Shown one piece after another: positions 48,152 through 57,577 of a DNA stretch of 64,000 nt. Made by a program: the position numbers and the translations under genes. The notes under the pieces were generated by a model. That model saw nothing but the letters and a program-made list of their open reading frames with translations. It was not told the origin of the DNA and did no database searches. Source of the DNA: Burkholderiaceae bacterium (GTDB lineage: Bacteria; Pseudomonadota; Gammaproteobacteria; Burkholderiales; Burkholderiaceae_E); the NCBI GenBank assembly GCA_016710525.1, contig JADJVQ010000031.1, positions 27,959 to 91,958 of the forward strand, written 5' to 3'. Numbering within the stretch: position 1 is the stretch's first letter; each line of letters starts with the position of its first letter.

Positions 48152-49336
48152 TCAAGCACTTAGCGCTGCCCGGGCGTTGCGCAATTCGGCTCGCCGAGAC
48201 AGGGCGAAGGCGCACAGCGCCAGGGCCAGGAACCCGACGCCGACCAGCGGCAGCGACCATGCGCCTGCCGTGCGATAGGCATGGCTGCTGGCGGCCGCGC
48301 CCAGCGACATGCCGATGTACAGCGCCGACGAGTTCATCGCCAGCAGCAGGTTGCGCAGGTCGGGGGCCAGGCCGACCAGGCGTTTTTGCTGGGGGGCGTA
48401 GAACGCCATGCCGATCATCGACCAGCCGGCGAAGGCCGCGATGCCGACCCAGTCGCGGGCTGGCAGGACCAGCACCAGCAGGAACGCGCCGGCCAGCCCG
48501 ATCACCGTGCCGGCCAGCGTGCGCGCCGCGCCCAGCCGGTCGCCGAATCGCCCGGCCATCAGGTTGCCGATGACGCTGGCGAGCCCGGCCAGCAGGAAGG
48601 CCAGCGAGAGCTGGTCGGTCGATACGCCGAAGCGCTCCTGCAGGAATGGCGACACCAGCGCGTACAGCGAGAACTGAGCGGCCATGTAGCAGCCCGCCAT
48701 GGCCACCGCCCAGGCCGTGGCGCCGTGGCGGAACACCTGCAGGAAGCTGCCCAGGGTGACGGCAGGGGCCGGGCGCCGATCGGACACCAGCCATTGGATC
48801 GTGAACGCGATCGCCGCGATCAGCGCCGCCAGGCTCACGAAGGTCCAGCGCCATCCGAACAGGCCGCCCAGCCAGGTGGCCATGGGCAGGCCGAACACCG
48901 TGGCGAAGGTCATGCCGCTGAACACCACGGCCAGCGCATGGCCCTGACGTTCGGGTTGGACCAGACCCGCGCCGAGCGAGGAGGCCACCGGCCCGACCGC
49001 GCAGGCGCCCAGCGCGGTCAGCACCCGCGCCGCGATCATCCATTCATACGAGGGTGCCCAGGCGGTGGCCAGGCAGCCGATCGCCATCGTGTGCAGACCG
49101 GCCAGCAGCAGCGTGCGCCGGGGCAGCCGGCCGGTGGCCACCTGGAGCAGCGGTGCCGTCACGGCGAAGGTGAGCGCGAACACGGTGACCAGCCCGGCGA
49201 TGGCCGGCTTGCTGACGGCCAGGCTCGCGGCCATCGCGTGGATGAGGCCGACCACCGCGATCGAGGCGGTGCCCATCGAAAAATAGGCCAGGCTGAGGGA
49301 CCACAGGCCGAGCGTGGCGAAGCGGGTTTGATTCAA
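48152..49336 (-). CDS. MFS transporter, DHA1 family
   Basis: A 394-residue 12-helix exporter. Helix 2-3 loop reads LLQVATGRLPRRTLLLAG, a motif A variant; helix 4 has ARVLTALGACAVGPVASSLG, helix 5 GLPMATWLGGLFGWRWTF. The family includes arabinose and drug efflux proteins such as AraJ and Cmr. The substrate is unknown. It precedes leuS on the same strand with only 74 bases between. About 180 bases upstream of its start, to the nrtR stop, hold no gene I can see. Confidence 0.85.
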   Translation of the reverse strand: MNQTRFATLGLWSLSLAYFSMGTASIAVVGLIHAMAASLAVSKPAIAGLVTVFALTFAVTAPLLQVATGRLPRRTLLLAGLHTMAIGCLATAWAPSYEWMIAARVLTALGACAVGPVASSLGAGLVQPERQGHALAVVFSGMTFATVFGLPMATWLGGLFGWRWTFVSLAALIAAIAFTIQWLVSDRRPAPAVTLGSFLQVFRHGATAWAVAMAGCYMAAQFSLYALVSPFLQERFGVSTDQLSLAFLLAGLASVIGNLMAGRFGDRLGAARTLAGTVIGLAGAFLLVLVLPARDWVGIAAFAGWSMIGMAFYAPQQKRLVGLAPDLRNLLLAMNSSALYIGMSLGAAASSHAYRTAGAWSLPLVGVGFLALALCAFALSRRAELRNARAALSA

Positions 49337-49516
49337 GAGGGGCTGCGCAGGCGGGTGCCGCTGGCCGTCCGGCCGTCCCGAGCCTCGAGCCCGTCGATGC
49401 TCCGACCGCCCTGTGCCATGGCGCAGGGCAAGCGTAGGACGGCAGGGTAGCGCACTCAGCCGGCGCAGCGCACGACTGATCGGCTCAAATCGGACAGGAC
49501 TCGGCTCGCGCGGCGC

Positions 49517-50194
49517 TCAGAAAGGCCGCTCGAAAACGGCCAGCCGGGCGCCGGCCTTCAAGCTGTACAACTGGGCTGGCCGGTGCTGCCCGGTTTGGCG
49601 AGCGCCGGGCACCGGCTCGACGAAGCCGAGGTCGGCCAGCTTGCGCCTGAACGCGCTCTTTTCGAGCGGTACGCCCATCACCTGCTCGTAGGTCTGCTGC
49701 AGTTCCGTCAGGGTGAAACGGTCGGGCAGCAGGTAGCAGGGCAGGCTGGAGTAAGCGCTCTTGTTGCGCAGCCGATCCAGCGCGGTCTCGATGATGCGGT
49801 TGTGGTCGAACGACAAGTGGGGCAGGGCGTCGGCGTCGAGCAGTTCGAATACCTCGCGCCCGGTGCGGCGCAGAGCCTGTTCGCTGACCAGCGCATAAAA
49901 GGCGATGCTGACCGACCAGCCACGGGGGTCGCGCGCGCCGCTGGCGTAGGTGTAGAGCTGCTCCAGGTAAGGGGCGCGGACCCTCGTTTTATCGGCCAGG
50001 ACCCGGCGCGCGGCGGCCCCCGCGTCGTCATCTTGCTGCGGATGGATGTAGCCGCCGGGGAGCGCGAGCTGTCCCGCGAAGGGGTCGTTTTCGCGGCGCA
50101 TCAGCAGCACCTGCAGGCGCCCGTCGCGCAGGGTGAGCAGCACGACATCGACGGTGACGACGATCTGCCGGGTGGCGGAAAGGTTCGCTGGCAT
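49517..50194 (-). CDS. nrtR: NrtR, Nudix-related repressor of NAD genes
   Basis: A 225-residue protein with an N-terminal Nudix-like domain (residues 8-145) and a C-terminal winged helix (about 150-225: FTLTELQQTYEQVMGVPLEKSAFRRKL). The Nudix box position reads GGYIHPQQDDDAGAAARRVL: the catalytic glutamates are replaced, so it should not hydrolyse but sense, as known NrtR proteins, which bind ADP-ribose and control NAD synthesis genes. It is divergent from a complete NAD salvage operon, and a candidate operator overlaps its own start codon, which fits autoregulation. Confidence 0.88.
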   Translation of the reverse strand: MPANLSATRQIVVTVDVVLLTLRDGRLQVLLMRRENDPFAGQLALPGGYIHPQQDDDAGAAARRVLADKTRVRAPYLEQLYTYASGARDPRGWSVSIAFYALVSEQALRRTGREVFELLDADALPHLSFDHNRIIETALDRLRNKSAYSSLPCYLLPDRFTLTELQQTYEQVMGVPLEKSAFRRKLADLGFVEPVPGARQTGQHRPAQLYSLKAGARLAVFERPF

Positions 50195-50216
50195 TTAGTT
50201 TCATTATGCCAATAAA
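50194..50216. promoter_or_regulatory. Candidate NrtR operator 1
   Basis: A 23-bp imperfect palindrome with arms TTTAGTTTCAT and ATGCCAATAAA around a central T. It overlaps the nrtR start codon and lies in an AT-rich segment. It aligns with the site at 50294-50316 at 15 of 23 positions (shared TTAGT..CATT and G.CAA.AA). A repressor bound here would block nrtR itself. Confidence 0.55.
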
Positions 50217-50293
50217 TAGGAATTTCCGTCAGGATCTGGCGGAGCTATTCAATCTAAATGAGAGGAAATGTTGTGTTTCGTGCGCCTATTCTT

Positions 50294-50316
50294 GTTAGTG
50301 GCATTTAGGCAAAAAC
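50294..50316. promoter_or_regulatory. Candidate NrtR operator 2
   Basis: The segment beginning GTTAGTGGCATT and ending AGGCAAAAAC aligns with operator 1 without gaps. It ends five bases before a TATGAT hexamer (50321-50326) that could be the -10 element of the pncA operon, so a bound repressor would cover the promoter. It is also enclosed by CTTGTT/AACAAG inverted hexamers (50291-50319). Confidence 0.55.
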
Positions 50317-50359
50317 AAGGTATGATGATTTGCATCACCACCGGCTCCCGGAGGCCGAC

Positions 50360-51214
50360 ATGAGTACCGCGTCATCCACCCGCCTCTTGATCATCGACCC
50401 GCAGAACGATTTCTGCGATCTGCCCGGCCTGTCGTTGCCTGGCCCGCAGCAAGGCGGCGCCGTGGCGCCGCTGCCCGCGCTGCCCGTGCCAGGCGCGGAT
50501 GCCGACATGCGGCGGCTGGCGGACCTGATCGAGCGGATCGGTGCCGGACTGGCCGGCATCGAGGTCAGCCTCGACTCCCACCACCCGATGGACATCGCAC
50601 ACCCCGGCTGGTGGCGCGACGAGTCCGATCAGATGCCGGCACCGTTTACCGTCATCGGCGTCGACGACCTGGCATCCGGCCGCTGGCGCACCCGTGATCC
50701 GGCGGTCCAGCAGCGATCTCTGGACTATGTGCGGCGTCTGAAGGAACAGGGGCGGTATGCGCTGGTGGTCTGGCCCGAGCATTGCCTGATCGGCCATTGG
50801 GGACACAACCTGCACGCCGCGGTGGCCGAGTCGCTGGACCGCTGGTCGCGCGCTCAGGGCAAGACCGTGGATTACCTGTTCAAGGGCAGCAATCCGTTCA
50901 CCGAACACTATTCGGCCCTGCGAGCCGAGGTTCCCGACCCGGCAGACCCCGCCACGCTGCCCAGCCCGGGCTTGCTGGCCCGCCTGGCCGGTGCCGAACG
51001 GGTGCTGGTGGCCGGCGAAGCCCTGTCGCACTGTGTGGCCAGTACCGTTCGCGACCTGGCCGATGCACTGGGCCCGGCCTGGGTGAAGCGCCTGGTGCTG
51101 CTCAGCGATGCCAGCAGTCCGGTGGCCGGCTTCGAGTCGCTGGGCCGCTCGTTCGTCGACGACATGCGATCCCGCGGCGCGCGCTTCGCGCGCTGTGCCG
51201 ACCTGAGCTCCTGA
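50360..51214 (+). CDS. pncA: Nicotinamidase, isochorismatase fold
   Basis: A 284-residue cysteine hydrolase. It starts RLLIIDPQNDFCDLPG with the catalytic Asp, has DSHHPMDIAHPGWW (metal ligands in the Asp-x-His region), WPEHCLIGHWGHNL, and the nucleophile Cys in VAGEALSHCVASTVRDLA. It would deamidate nicotinamide to nicotinate. It is longer than E. coli-type PncA (about 210) and resembles larger nicotinamidases. GGAGG stands 5 bases before the ATG, which decides the start. It is first in the operon pncA-pncB-nadE-nadM, so the substrate assignment follows from context. Confidence 0.85.
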   Translation: MSTASSTRLLIIDPQNDFCDLPGLSLPGPQQGGAVAPLPALPVPGADADMRRLADLIERIGAGLAGIEVSLDSHHPMDIAHPGWWRDESDQMPAPFTVIGVDDLASGRWRTRDPAVQQRSLDYVRRLKEQGRYALVVWPEHCLIGHWGHNLHAAVAESLDRWSRAQGKTVDYLFKGSNPFTEHYSALRAEVPDPADPATLPSPGLLARLAGAERVLVAGEALSHCVASTVRDLADALGPAWVKRLVLLSDASSPVAGFESLGRSFVDDMRSRGARFARCADLSS

Positions 51215-51242
51215 ACGCTGTGCCAGAACCTGCGGAGACACC

Positions 51243-52463
51243 ATGACCTCCTCGCCCATCCATTCGCTGCTCGAGACCGACCTCTACAAGTTCACGATGT
51301 GGCAGGCCATGCTGCATCGGCACCCGCAGACGCAGGCCGAGTACACCTTCGTGTGCCGCAACACGCCGGCCTATCCGCTGGCCGAGCTGGCGGCCGAGGT
51401 CACCGAACAGGTTCGCCTCTTGTGCGCCATGCGGTTCACCTACGACGAGCTGGCGTACCTGCGCTCGCTGCGATTCCTGAAGAGCGACTTCGTCGACTTC
51501 CTGTCCATCTTCCAGTTCCAGCAGCGTTTCATCGAAATCCGGGCCGACGGCGATCGGCTGAGCGTCGTGGCGCGCGGCCCCCAGGTGCATGTGATGGGTT
51601 TCGAGATCTACCTGCTGGCGATCGTCAACGAGCTGTACTTTCGCCGCCTCGATCAGACGGGCGTGCTCGCGAGCGGGCGGGCCCGCCTGGCGGCCAAGAT
51701 CGAACGGATCGAATCGGCAGCGGCCGCGGGCGAACTCGATCAGCGGCATCCCTTCGAGTTCTTCGACTTCGGCATTCGCCGGCGCTATTCGCGCGAGTGG
51801 CACGATGAGGTGGTGGCCACCCTGTCGCGCCGTGTGCCGCGCTGGTTTAAGGGCACGTCCAACGTCTATCTGGCGCGCAAGTACGACCTGGTCCCGATCG
51901 GCACCATGGCCCACGAGTACCTGCAGACCTACCAGGCCACCGACGTTCGGCTGCGTGCCTTCCAGAAGACCGCTCTGGAAGACTGGGTGCAGGAGTTCCG
52001 CGGCGACCTGGGGATCGCGCTGACCGACGTGGTGGGCATGGACGCCTTCCTGGCCGACTTCGACCTGTACTTCGCCAAGCTCTTCGATGGCCTGCGCCAC
52101 GACTCGGGCGATCCGGTCGCGTGGGGCGAGAAGGCGCTGGCCCACTATCGGCACCTGCGGATCGACCCGCACACCAAGCGGCTGGTCTTCTCGGATTCGC
52201 TCGATGTGCCCAAGGCCATCGGCCTGTACCGGCACTTCGCCGACCGGGTGCAGACTGGCTTCGGGATCGGCACCAACCTCAGCAACGATCTGGGGCCGGC
52301 GCCGCTGAACATCGTGATGAAGCTGACCCGCTGCAACCAGCAGCCGGTGGCCAAGCTGTCGGACAGCCCGGGCAAGACGCTGTGCGACGATGCCACTTTC
52401 CTGGCGTACCTGCGCCAGGTGTTCAACCTGCCCCCTGAAGAACGGAGTGTTCCCCATGCCTGA
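51243..52463 (+). CDS. pncB: Nicotinate phosphoribosyltransferase
   Basis: A 406-residue enzyme. It starts LLETDLYKFTMWQAMLHRHP, the PncB signature; EFFDFGIRRRYSREWHDEVV and FKGTSNVYLARKYDLVPIGTMAHE follow, the latter with the phosphorylated His, and RHDSGDP is the PRPP-side loop. It makes nicotinate mononucleotide from nicotinate, PRPP and ATP. It starts 28 bases after pncA, and its end overlaps nadE by eight bases. Confidence 0.96.
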   Translation: MTSSPIHSLLETDLYKFTMWQAMLHRHPQTQAEYTFVCRNTPAYPLAELAAEVTEQVRLLCAMRFTYDELAYLRSLRFLKSDFVDFLSIFQFQQRFIEIRADGDRLSVVARGPQVHVMGFEIYLLAIVNELYFRRLDQTGVLASGRARLAAKIERIESAAAAGELDQRHPFEFFDFGIRRRYSREWHDEVVATLSRRVPRWFKGTSNVYLARKYDLVPIGTMAHEYLQTYQATDVRLRAFQKTALEDWVQEFRGDLGIALTDVVGMDAFLADFDLYFAKLFDGLRHDSGDPVAWGEKALAHYRHLRIDPHTKRLVFSDSLDVPKAIGLYRHFADRVQTGFGIGTNLSNDLGPAPLNIVMKLTRCNQQPVAKLSDSPGKTLCDDATFLAYLRQVFNLPPEERSVPHA

Positions 52464-54147
52464 TCCGCTCAAAGTGAGCCTCGCGCAGGTCGACTACACG
52501 ATCAACGACTTCGACGGAAACGTTGCACGCATCGAGGCGGCGGTTGCCGCCGCCGGCGACACCGACCTGGTGGTGTTCTCCGAATTGTCTCTGTGCGGCT
52601 ACTACCCCCAGGATCTGCTGCTCGAGCCCGACTTCATCGACCGCCAGCAGGCGGCGCTGGAGCGGGTGCTGGCCGTGTCCCGGCACTGCGACGCCCATCT
52701 CGTCGTGGGGCTGGTGACCCGTCACGAAGGCGTGGGCAAGCCGCTGCGCAATTCGCTGGCGCTGATCCGCCGCGGCGAGGTGCTGCTCACCTATCACAAG
52801 CAGCTGCTGCCCACCTACAACATCTTCGATGAGCGCCGGCACTTCGAGCCCGGTGGCCGCCATGCCGCGGTCGCGCACATCCGCGGCTGGCCGGTGGGAT
52901 TCCTGATCTGCGAAGACGGCTGGAACGACGACGAACTGGACTACGCGGTCAATCCGCTCGAAGACCTCGCACAAGCCGGCGCGCAGCTGGTGATCTCGAT
53001 CAACGCCAGTCCGTCGAACATCGGCAAGCGTGCCCAGCGTCATCGCATCTTCGGCCTGGCCAGCGCCCGCTATGGCTTTCCGATCGTCTATGTGAACCAG
53101 GTGGGGGGCAACGACCAGCTGGTGTTCGACGGCGCCTCGTTCATTGTCACGCCGGCCGGGGTGGTGTTCGAGTCGCCGCGTTTCGTCGAGAGCTGCGAGA
53201 CGGTCGAGTTCACGATGCAGGGCATCCGGCTGCCGGGCGGGCGCCCGCTGCCCGAGCTCGCGCCGGCGTTGTCCGACAATGAGTTCTATTACCGGCAGAT
53301 CGTGCTGGGGCTGCAGGACTACTGCCGCAAGATCGGCTTCCGGTCGGTGGTGATCGGGAGCTCGGGCGGCATCGATTCGGCGCTGACCCTGGCGCTGGCA
53401 GCCGACGCGCTGGGCGCGTCGAATGTCACCGCGGTCACGATGCCCTCGCGCTTCTCCAGCGCCGGCAGCGTCGACGACTCGGTGACTCTGTGCGAGCGCC
53501 TGGGCATCAAGCTGTTCGAGCATCCGATCGGTACGCTGTTCGACACCTATCTGAGCGGATTCGGCCAGGCCTTCGGCGTGCCGGCCTCGGGTCTCACCAG
53601 CGAGAACCTGCAGGCGCGCATTCGCGGCGCGGTGCTGATGGCCTACTCCAACCACTTCGGGTACCTGGTGCTGTCCACCGGCAACAAGAGCGAGATCAGC
53701 GTCGGCTACGCCACCCTGTACGGCGACATGTGCGGTGGCCTGAACCTGATCGGCGACCTCTACAAGACCGAGGTCTTCGGACTGGCGCGCTGGTACAACG
53801 AACACGCCGGCACCGAGCTCATCCCGCGCGCAATCCTGGACAAGCCTCCATCGGCGGAACTGGCCCCGGATCAGAAGGACACGGATTCCCTGCCGCCTTA
53901 CGAGGTGCTCGACGAAATCCTGAAGCTGCGCATCGAGGGCCAGTATCTGCGCGCCGAGGAGTACGCCGCGGCATCGTTTTTCGTGTCCGAGCTCGACCGG
54001 CGCGATGGCGGCGCGCTGCACCGCCGCGTGCGCGGCCTCATCGCACGCAGCGAATTCAAGCGCAAGCAGGCCGCGCCGATCATTCGCGTGCGTGGCCGGG
54101 CGTTCGGGACCGGCCGCCAGGTGCCTCTGGCGGCCATTCAGCCGTGA
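52456..54147 (+). CDS. nadE: Glutamine-dependent NAD synthetase
   Basis: A 563-residue two-domain enzyme. Residues 5-260 are the nitrilase-like glutaminase with the triad Glu43 (FSELSLCGY), Lys115 (YHKQLLPTY) and Cys152 (LICEDGW). Residues 280-563 are the synthetase with the ATP pyrophosphatase loop SGGIDSAL at 303-310 and STGNKSE further on. It converts nicotinate adenine dinucleotide to NAD with glutamine as nitrogen source. It is translationally coupled to pncB. Confidence 0.97.
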   Translation: MPDPLKVSLAQVDYTINDFDGNVARIEAAVAAAGDTDLVVFSELSLCGYYPQDLLLEPDFIDRQQAALERVLAVSRHCDAHLVVGLVTRHEGVGKPLRNSLALIRRGEVLLTYHKQLLPTYNIFDERRHFEPGGRHAAVAHIRGWPVGFLICEDGWNDDELDYAVNPLEDLAQAGAQLVISINASPSNIGKRAQRHRIFGLASARYGFPIVYVNQVGGNDQLVFDGASFIVTPAGVVFESPRFVESCETVEFTMQGIRLPGGRPLPELAPALSDNEFYYRQIVLGLQDYCRKIGFRSVVIGSSGGIDSALTLALAADALGASNVTAVTMPSRFSSAGSVDDSVTLCERLGIKLFEHPIGTLFDTYLSGFGQAFGVPASGLTSENLQARIRGAVLMAYSNHFGYLVLSTGNKSEISVGYATLYGDMCGGLNLIGDLYKTEVFGLARWYNEHAGTELIPRAILDKPPSAELAPDQKDTDSLPPYEVLDEILKLRIEGQYLRAEEYAAASFFVSELDRRDGGALHRRVRGLIARSEFKRKQAAPIIRVRGRAFGTGRQVPLAAIQP

Positions 54148-54231
54148 TCCGATCCGCACGCAACAGGGTGGTGCCGCGCACGAGCTGGAGCGGGCACACC
54201 CTTTCCACCCCTTTCTCCTGGAGCTGATCGA

Positions 54232-55299
54232 ATGCCCCGTCCCTCTCAAGCGGCTGCCGCGGCCGACACCACCGCGGTTCTGATCGGCCGATTCCAGCCC
54301 TTTCATCATGGCCACATGGCCCTGCTCGAGCGTGCGCTGCGCGAAGCCGATCGGGTGGTCGTGGTGCTGGGTTCGGCCATGCAGGCGCGCAGCCCCAAGA
54401 ATCCGTTCACCTGGGAGGAGCGCGCGGCCATGGTCCGCGGCGCGGCCGGCGATCAGGCGCATCGCCTGCATTTTCTGCCGATGCGCGACTACTACGATGA
54501 CGCCCGCTGGGTGAAGGCGGTTGTCATGGGCGTGCACGCGGTGGCGGGCAAAGGCACCAAGATCACCCTGGTCGGCCACGACAAGGATGCCACCAGCTAT
54601 TACCTGAATCGCTTCAGCGCCTGGCACCTGGTGATGGAAGACCGGCGGGCCAACGTCGAGGCAACGCCGATCCGGCGGGTGCTGTTCGGCGGCGCGCCGC
54701 CCGCCGCGGCTCTCGCGGTGCTGCGCGAGCATGTGCCGGCGCCGGTGCACGACTATCTGCAGGCCTGGGTCGAACTGCCCTTTCACAAGTCTCTGACCGA
54801 TGCCTGGCTGAACATCAAGGCACAGCGCGAAAAATGGGCGGGCGCGCCCTACGCGCCGATCTTCGTCACGGTCGACGCGGTGGTGCGTGGCGACGACCGG
54901 GTGCTGCTGATCCGCCGTGCCCGCGAGCCGGGCGCCGGCCTGTGGGCGCTGCCGGGCGGCTTCGTCGAACAGGACGAACGGCTTCTGCAGGCCGCGATGC
55001 GAGAGCTGCGCGAAGAAACCAGCATCGGGCTGCTGCAGGTGTCGCTCGAAGATGCTTTCCGGTCATCGAAGGTCTTCGACCATCCGCAGCGTTCGCTGCG
55101 CGGTCGGACCATCACCCATGCCCACTATTTCGACCTTGGTCGGCACACGCCAGATGTCCAGGCGGCCGACGATGCGGCCGAAGCACAGTGGGTGCCGATC
55201 GGCCGGCTGGCCGAGATGGAGAGTGAACTTTTCGAGGACCACTTCGCGATCCTCGATCACTTCTTCGAACTCAGCGCGCTGGCGAATCAGGCCCACTGA
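54232..55299 (+). CDS. nadM: NadM-Nudix: NMN adenylyltransferase/ADP-ribose hydrolase
   Basis: A 355-residue bifunctional protein. Residues 14-185 are a nucleotidyltransferase with IGRFQPFHHGHMALLERAL (the HxGH motif) and SPKNPFTWEERAAMV. Residues 215-345 are a Nudix hydrolase with a complete box, GGFVEQDERLLQAAMRELRE followed by ETSIGL, so this one should be active, unlike NrtR. Such proteins join NMN or NaMN to ATP and cleave ADP-ribose. In this operon it supplies the missing adenylylation step. It begins 84 bases after nadE. Confidence 0.93.
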   Translation: MPRPSQAAAAADTTAVLIGRFQPFHHGHMALLERALREADRVVVVLGSAMQARSPKNPFTWEERAAMVRGAAGDQAHRLHFLPMRDYYDDARWVKAVVMGVHAVAGKGTKITLVGHDKDATSYYLNRFSAWHLVMEDRRANVEATPIRRVLFGGAPPAAALAVLREHVPAPVHDYLQAWVELPFHKSLTDAWLNIKAQREKWAGAPYAPIFVTVDAVVRGDDRVLLIRRAREPGAGLWALPGGFVEQDERLLQAAMRELREETSIGLLQVSLEDAFRSSKVFDHPQRSLRGRTITHAHYFDLGRHTPDVQAADDAAEAQWVPIGRLAEMESELFEDHFAILDHFFELSALANQAH

Positions 55300-55357
55300 G
55301 CAGCCGTTTGCAGATCTGATACTCACGGGGGTATTGTAGGCGCATGCTCGCCCTGCA

Positions 55358-56032
55358 ATGGCCCCGATCGTGAAGATCCTGCTGGTTGAAGACGACGAGG
55401 CGCTGTGTTCGCGCCTGCGCGATGACCTCGATCGCCGCGGGTATGCCGTCGATGTGGCGCACAACGGCATCGATGCCGAGCACCTGGGCACCGAGTGGCC
55501 CTATGACGCGGTCATTCTGGATCTGGGACTGCCGCTGCGATCGGGTCTGGAAGTGCTCAGGAACTGGCGGGCGCTGGGCAATCCGGTCCCGGTGCTGATC
55601 CTCACCGCGCGCGACGCCTGGCGCGAAAAGGTCGAGGGATTCGACGCCGGTGCAGACGACTACGTCGCCAAGCCGTTCCACGTGGAGGAGCTGTTTGCCA
55701 GGCTCGGCGCACTGATCCGCAGGGCCCATGCCCAGCCGGCCGGTGGCGTGAGTTCCGCCGGGCTGACTCTGAACGAGTCTCACCAGACGGTTGCGGCCGG
55801 CCAGCAGGTGATCGCGCTGTCGGGCATCGAATTCAGGCTGCTCAGATATTTCATGCTGCATCCCGGGCAGGTGCTCTCCAAGAGCCAGCTCGTCGAACAC
55901 ATCTACGACAACGACTCCCAGCGCGACAGCAACGTCATCGAGGTCCACGTCAATCACCTGCGCAACAAGCTGGGTGCCGGCTACATCACGACCCGGCGCG
56001 GACAAGGTTACGTCTTCGGTCCGCCATGCTGA
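55358..56032 (+). CDS. OmpR/PhoP-type response regulator
   Basis: A 224-residue regulator. The receiver has ILLVEDDEALCSRL, phospho-acceptor Asp55 in AVILDLGLP, Thr in ILTAR and Lys105 in YVAKPFHVEEL. The C-terminal winged helix has LSGIEFRLLRYFMLHPGQVLSK and VEVHVNHLRNKLGAGYI. The closest described group is PhoP (with PhoQ), which answers to magnesium, acid or peptides, but the signal is not known here. Its end overlaps the start of the kinase gene by seven bases. A GTG at 55370 is an alternative start. Confidence 0.92.
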   Translation: MAPIVKILLVEDDEALCSRLRDDLDRRGYAVDVAHNGIDAEHLGTEWPYDAVILDLGLPLRSGLEVLRNWRALGNPVPVLILTARDAWREKVEGFDAGADDYVAKPFHVEELFARLGALIRRAHAQPAGGVSSAGLTLNESHQTVAAGQQVIALSGIEFRLLRYFMLHPGQVLSKSQLVEHIYDNDSQRDSNVIEVHVNHLRNKLGAGYITTRRGQGYVFGPPC

Positions 56033-57359
56033 TGCGTTCGCTGCTCGCGCCGCTGGTCATCGGACTGGTGTTGAGTCTGGCGGCCATTTTCGGGGTGCAG
56101 TGGACCGTCGTCCGCGTGGCGATCGACGAGGTGATGGAAGACTACGTGGCCGACGAACTGGTGCAGGATGCCGAGGAGCTGTTCAGCGCGCTGACGACAC
56201 TGCCCGAAGGGGGCGCGGTACTGGGATTGCAGCATTTCGATCCGGTGTTCCTGTCCCCGGCGTCAGGCCGTTACTACCAGATCCTGGTCAACGGCCGGGT
56301 GGCCTTCGGTCTGCCTCGCTGGTCGATCTGTCGCTGTCGTTCGAGCCGGTCGCCCCCGGCCGCAGCCGGATCGACAAGACCTCCGGGCCGCATGCCCAGG
56401 AACTGCTGCTCAGCGCGACCGGCTATGAGCGCGAGGGCCGCGCGATCACGATCGCGGTCGCCGCCGACATGAAGCCGGTGCGCACCGAGTTCGACCGGCT
56501 GACGGTACGCTACACGCAGGTGTCGGTGGCCATGTTCGTGCTGCTCGTCGTGATGCAGATCGGCATCGTGCGCGTGGCGCTGTCGCCGTTGCGCCGCGTG
56601 CGCGCCGATGTCAGCCGCCTTGACCGGGGCGAAATCGTGCAGCTCGGCGATCGGGTGCCGGCCGAAGTGCTGCCGCTGGTGAGCGAGGTCAACCGCCTGC
56701 TGGCGCTGATGAGCCAGCGGCTGCAGCGTTCGCGCGAATCGCTGGGCAATCTGGCGCACGCCCTGAAAGCGCCGCTGACCGTGCTGACACACATGGCGGC
56801 CGACGCGCATGTGCAGCGCGACCCCGTGCTGGCTCGCCAGATGGCGGAACAGCTGGCGCTGCTGCGCAGTCGCATCGAAAGCGAACTGCGGCGCGCGCGG
56901 ATGGCGGGGGGGCGCATGCCGGGCGCGCCGCTCGATCTGCCCTCCGAAATCGAATCCCTGGCCGCGACCTTGCGCAAGATGTACCGCGACCGGGACCTGG
57001 ACATCGAATGCCGGATGCAGCCGGGCGTGCCGTTCGTGGGCGACCGCGAAGATCTGCTCGAGCTCAGCGGCAATCTGCTCGACAACGCCTGCAAGTGGGC
57101 GCGTTCGCGGGTCCGCGTCTCGGTGCGCGGGCAGCAGGGCTTGGTTCTGAGCGTCGAAGACGATGGTCCCGGATGCTCGGAGGACGAGTTGAGCCGGATC
57201 GCGCTGCGCGGCGCGCGCGTCGATGAAAGCACCTCGGGTCACGGGCTCGGACTGGCGATTGCCAAGGGTGTGGCGGCTTCCTACGGGGCCCAGCTGCGGC
57301 TGGGGCGTTCGGCGGAACTGGGCGGACTCGAGGCGACAGTGATCTTCCCGCAGGCTTGA
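56026..57359 (+). pseudogene. PhoQ-like sensor histidine kinase, one frameshift
   Basis: About 444 residues. Helix 1 is LLAPLVIGLVLSLAAIFGV, a periplasmic part with many acidic residues (DEVMEDYVADELVQDAEELF) follows, then helix 2 (VSVAMFVLLVVMQIGIVRVAL) with a HAMP domain. The H-box is SLGNLAHALKAPLTVL, N-box LLDNACKWARSRVRV, G-boxes DDGPG and GHGLGLAIAKGV. The frame breaks at about 56310: one missing base in TTCGGTCTGCC joins VAF to RSASLVDLSLSFEPVA. The acidic sensor is like PhoQ, which binds divalent cations. Real decay cannot be excluded but error is more likely. Confidence 0.88.
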
Positions 57360-57577
57360 GTCGGGATCCGGTGCGATGCCGACCGCCAGGAAGCCACGGA
57401 TCTCGCTGCATGGAGGTGCCGCAGAATCGCATCGGGGCCGGTCCGGACCGTTTTTGGGCTTCGACGTGATTCGACCGCCCGCCCCTCGGTGGTCAAGTCG
57501 CGGGGCTGGCGGGTAAGCTCTCTGCCCGGACCTTCCCCCCCGCGCTTCGCCACAATACCCACCCTGGAGAGACAGCC

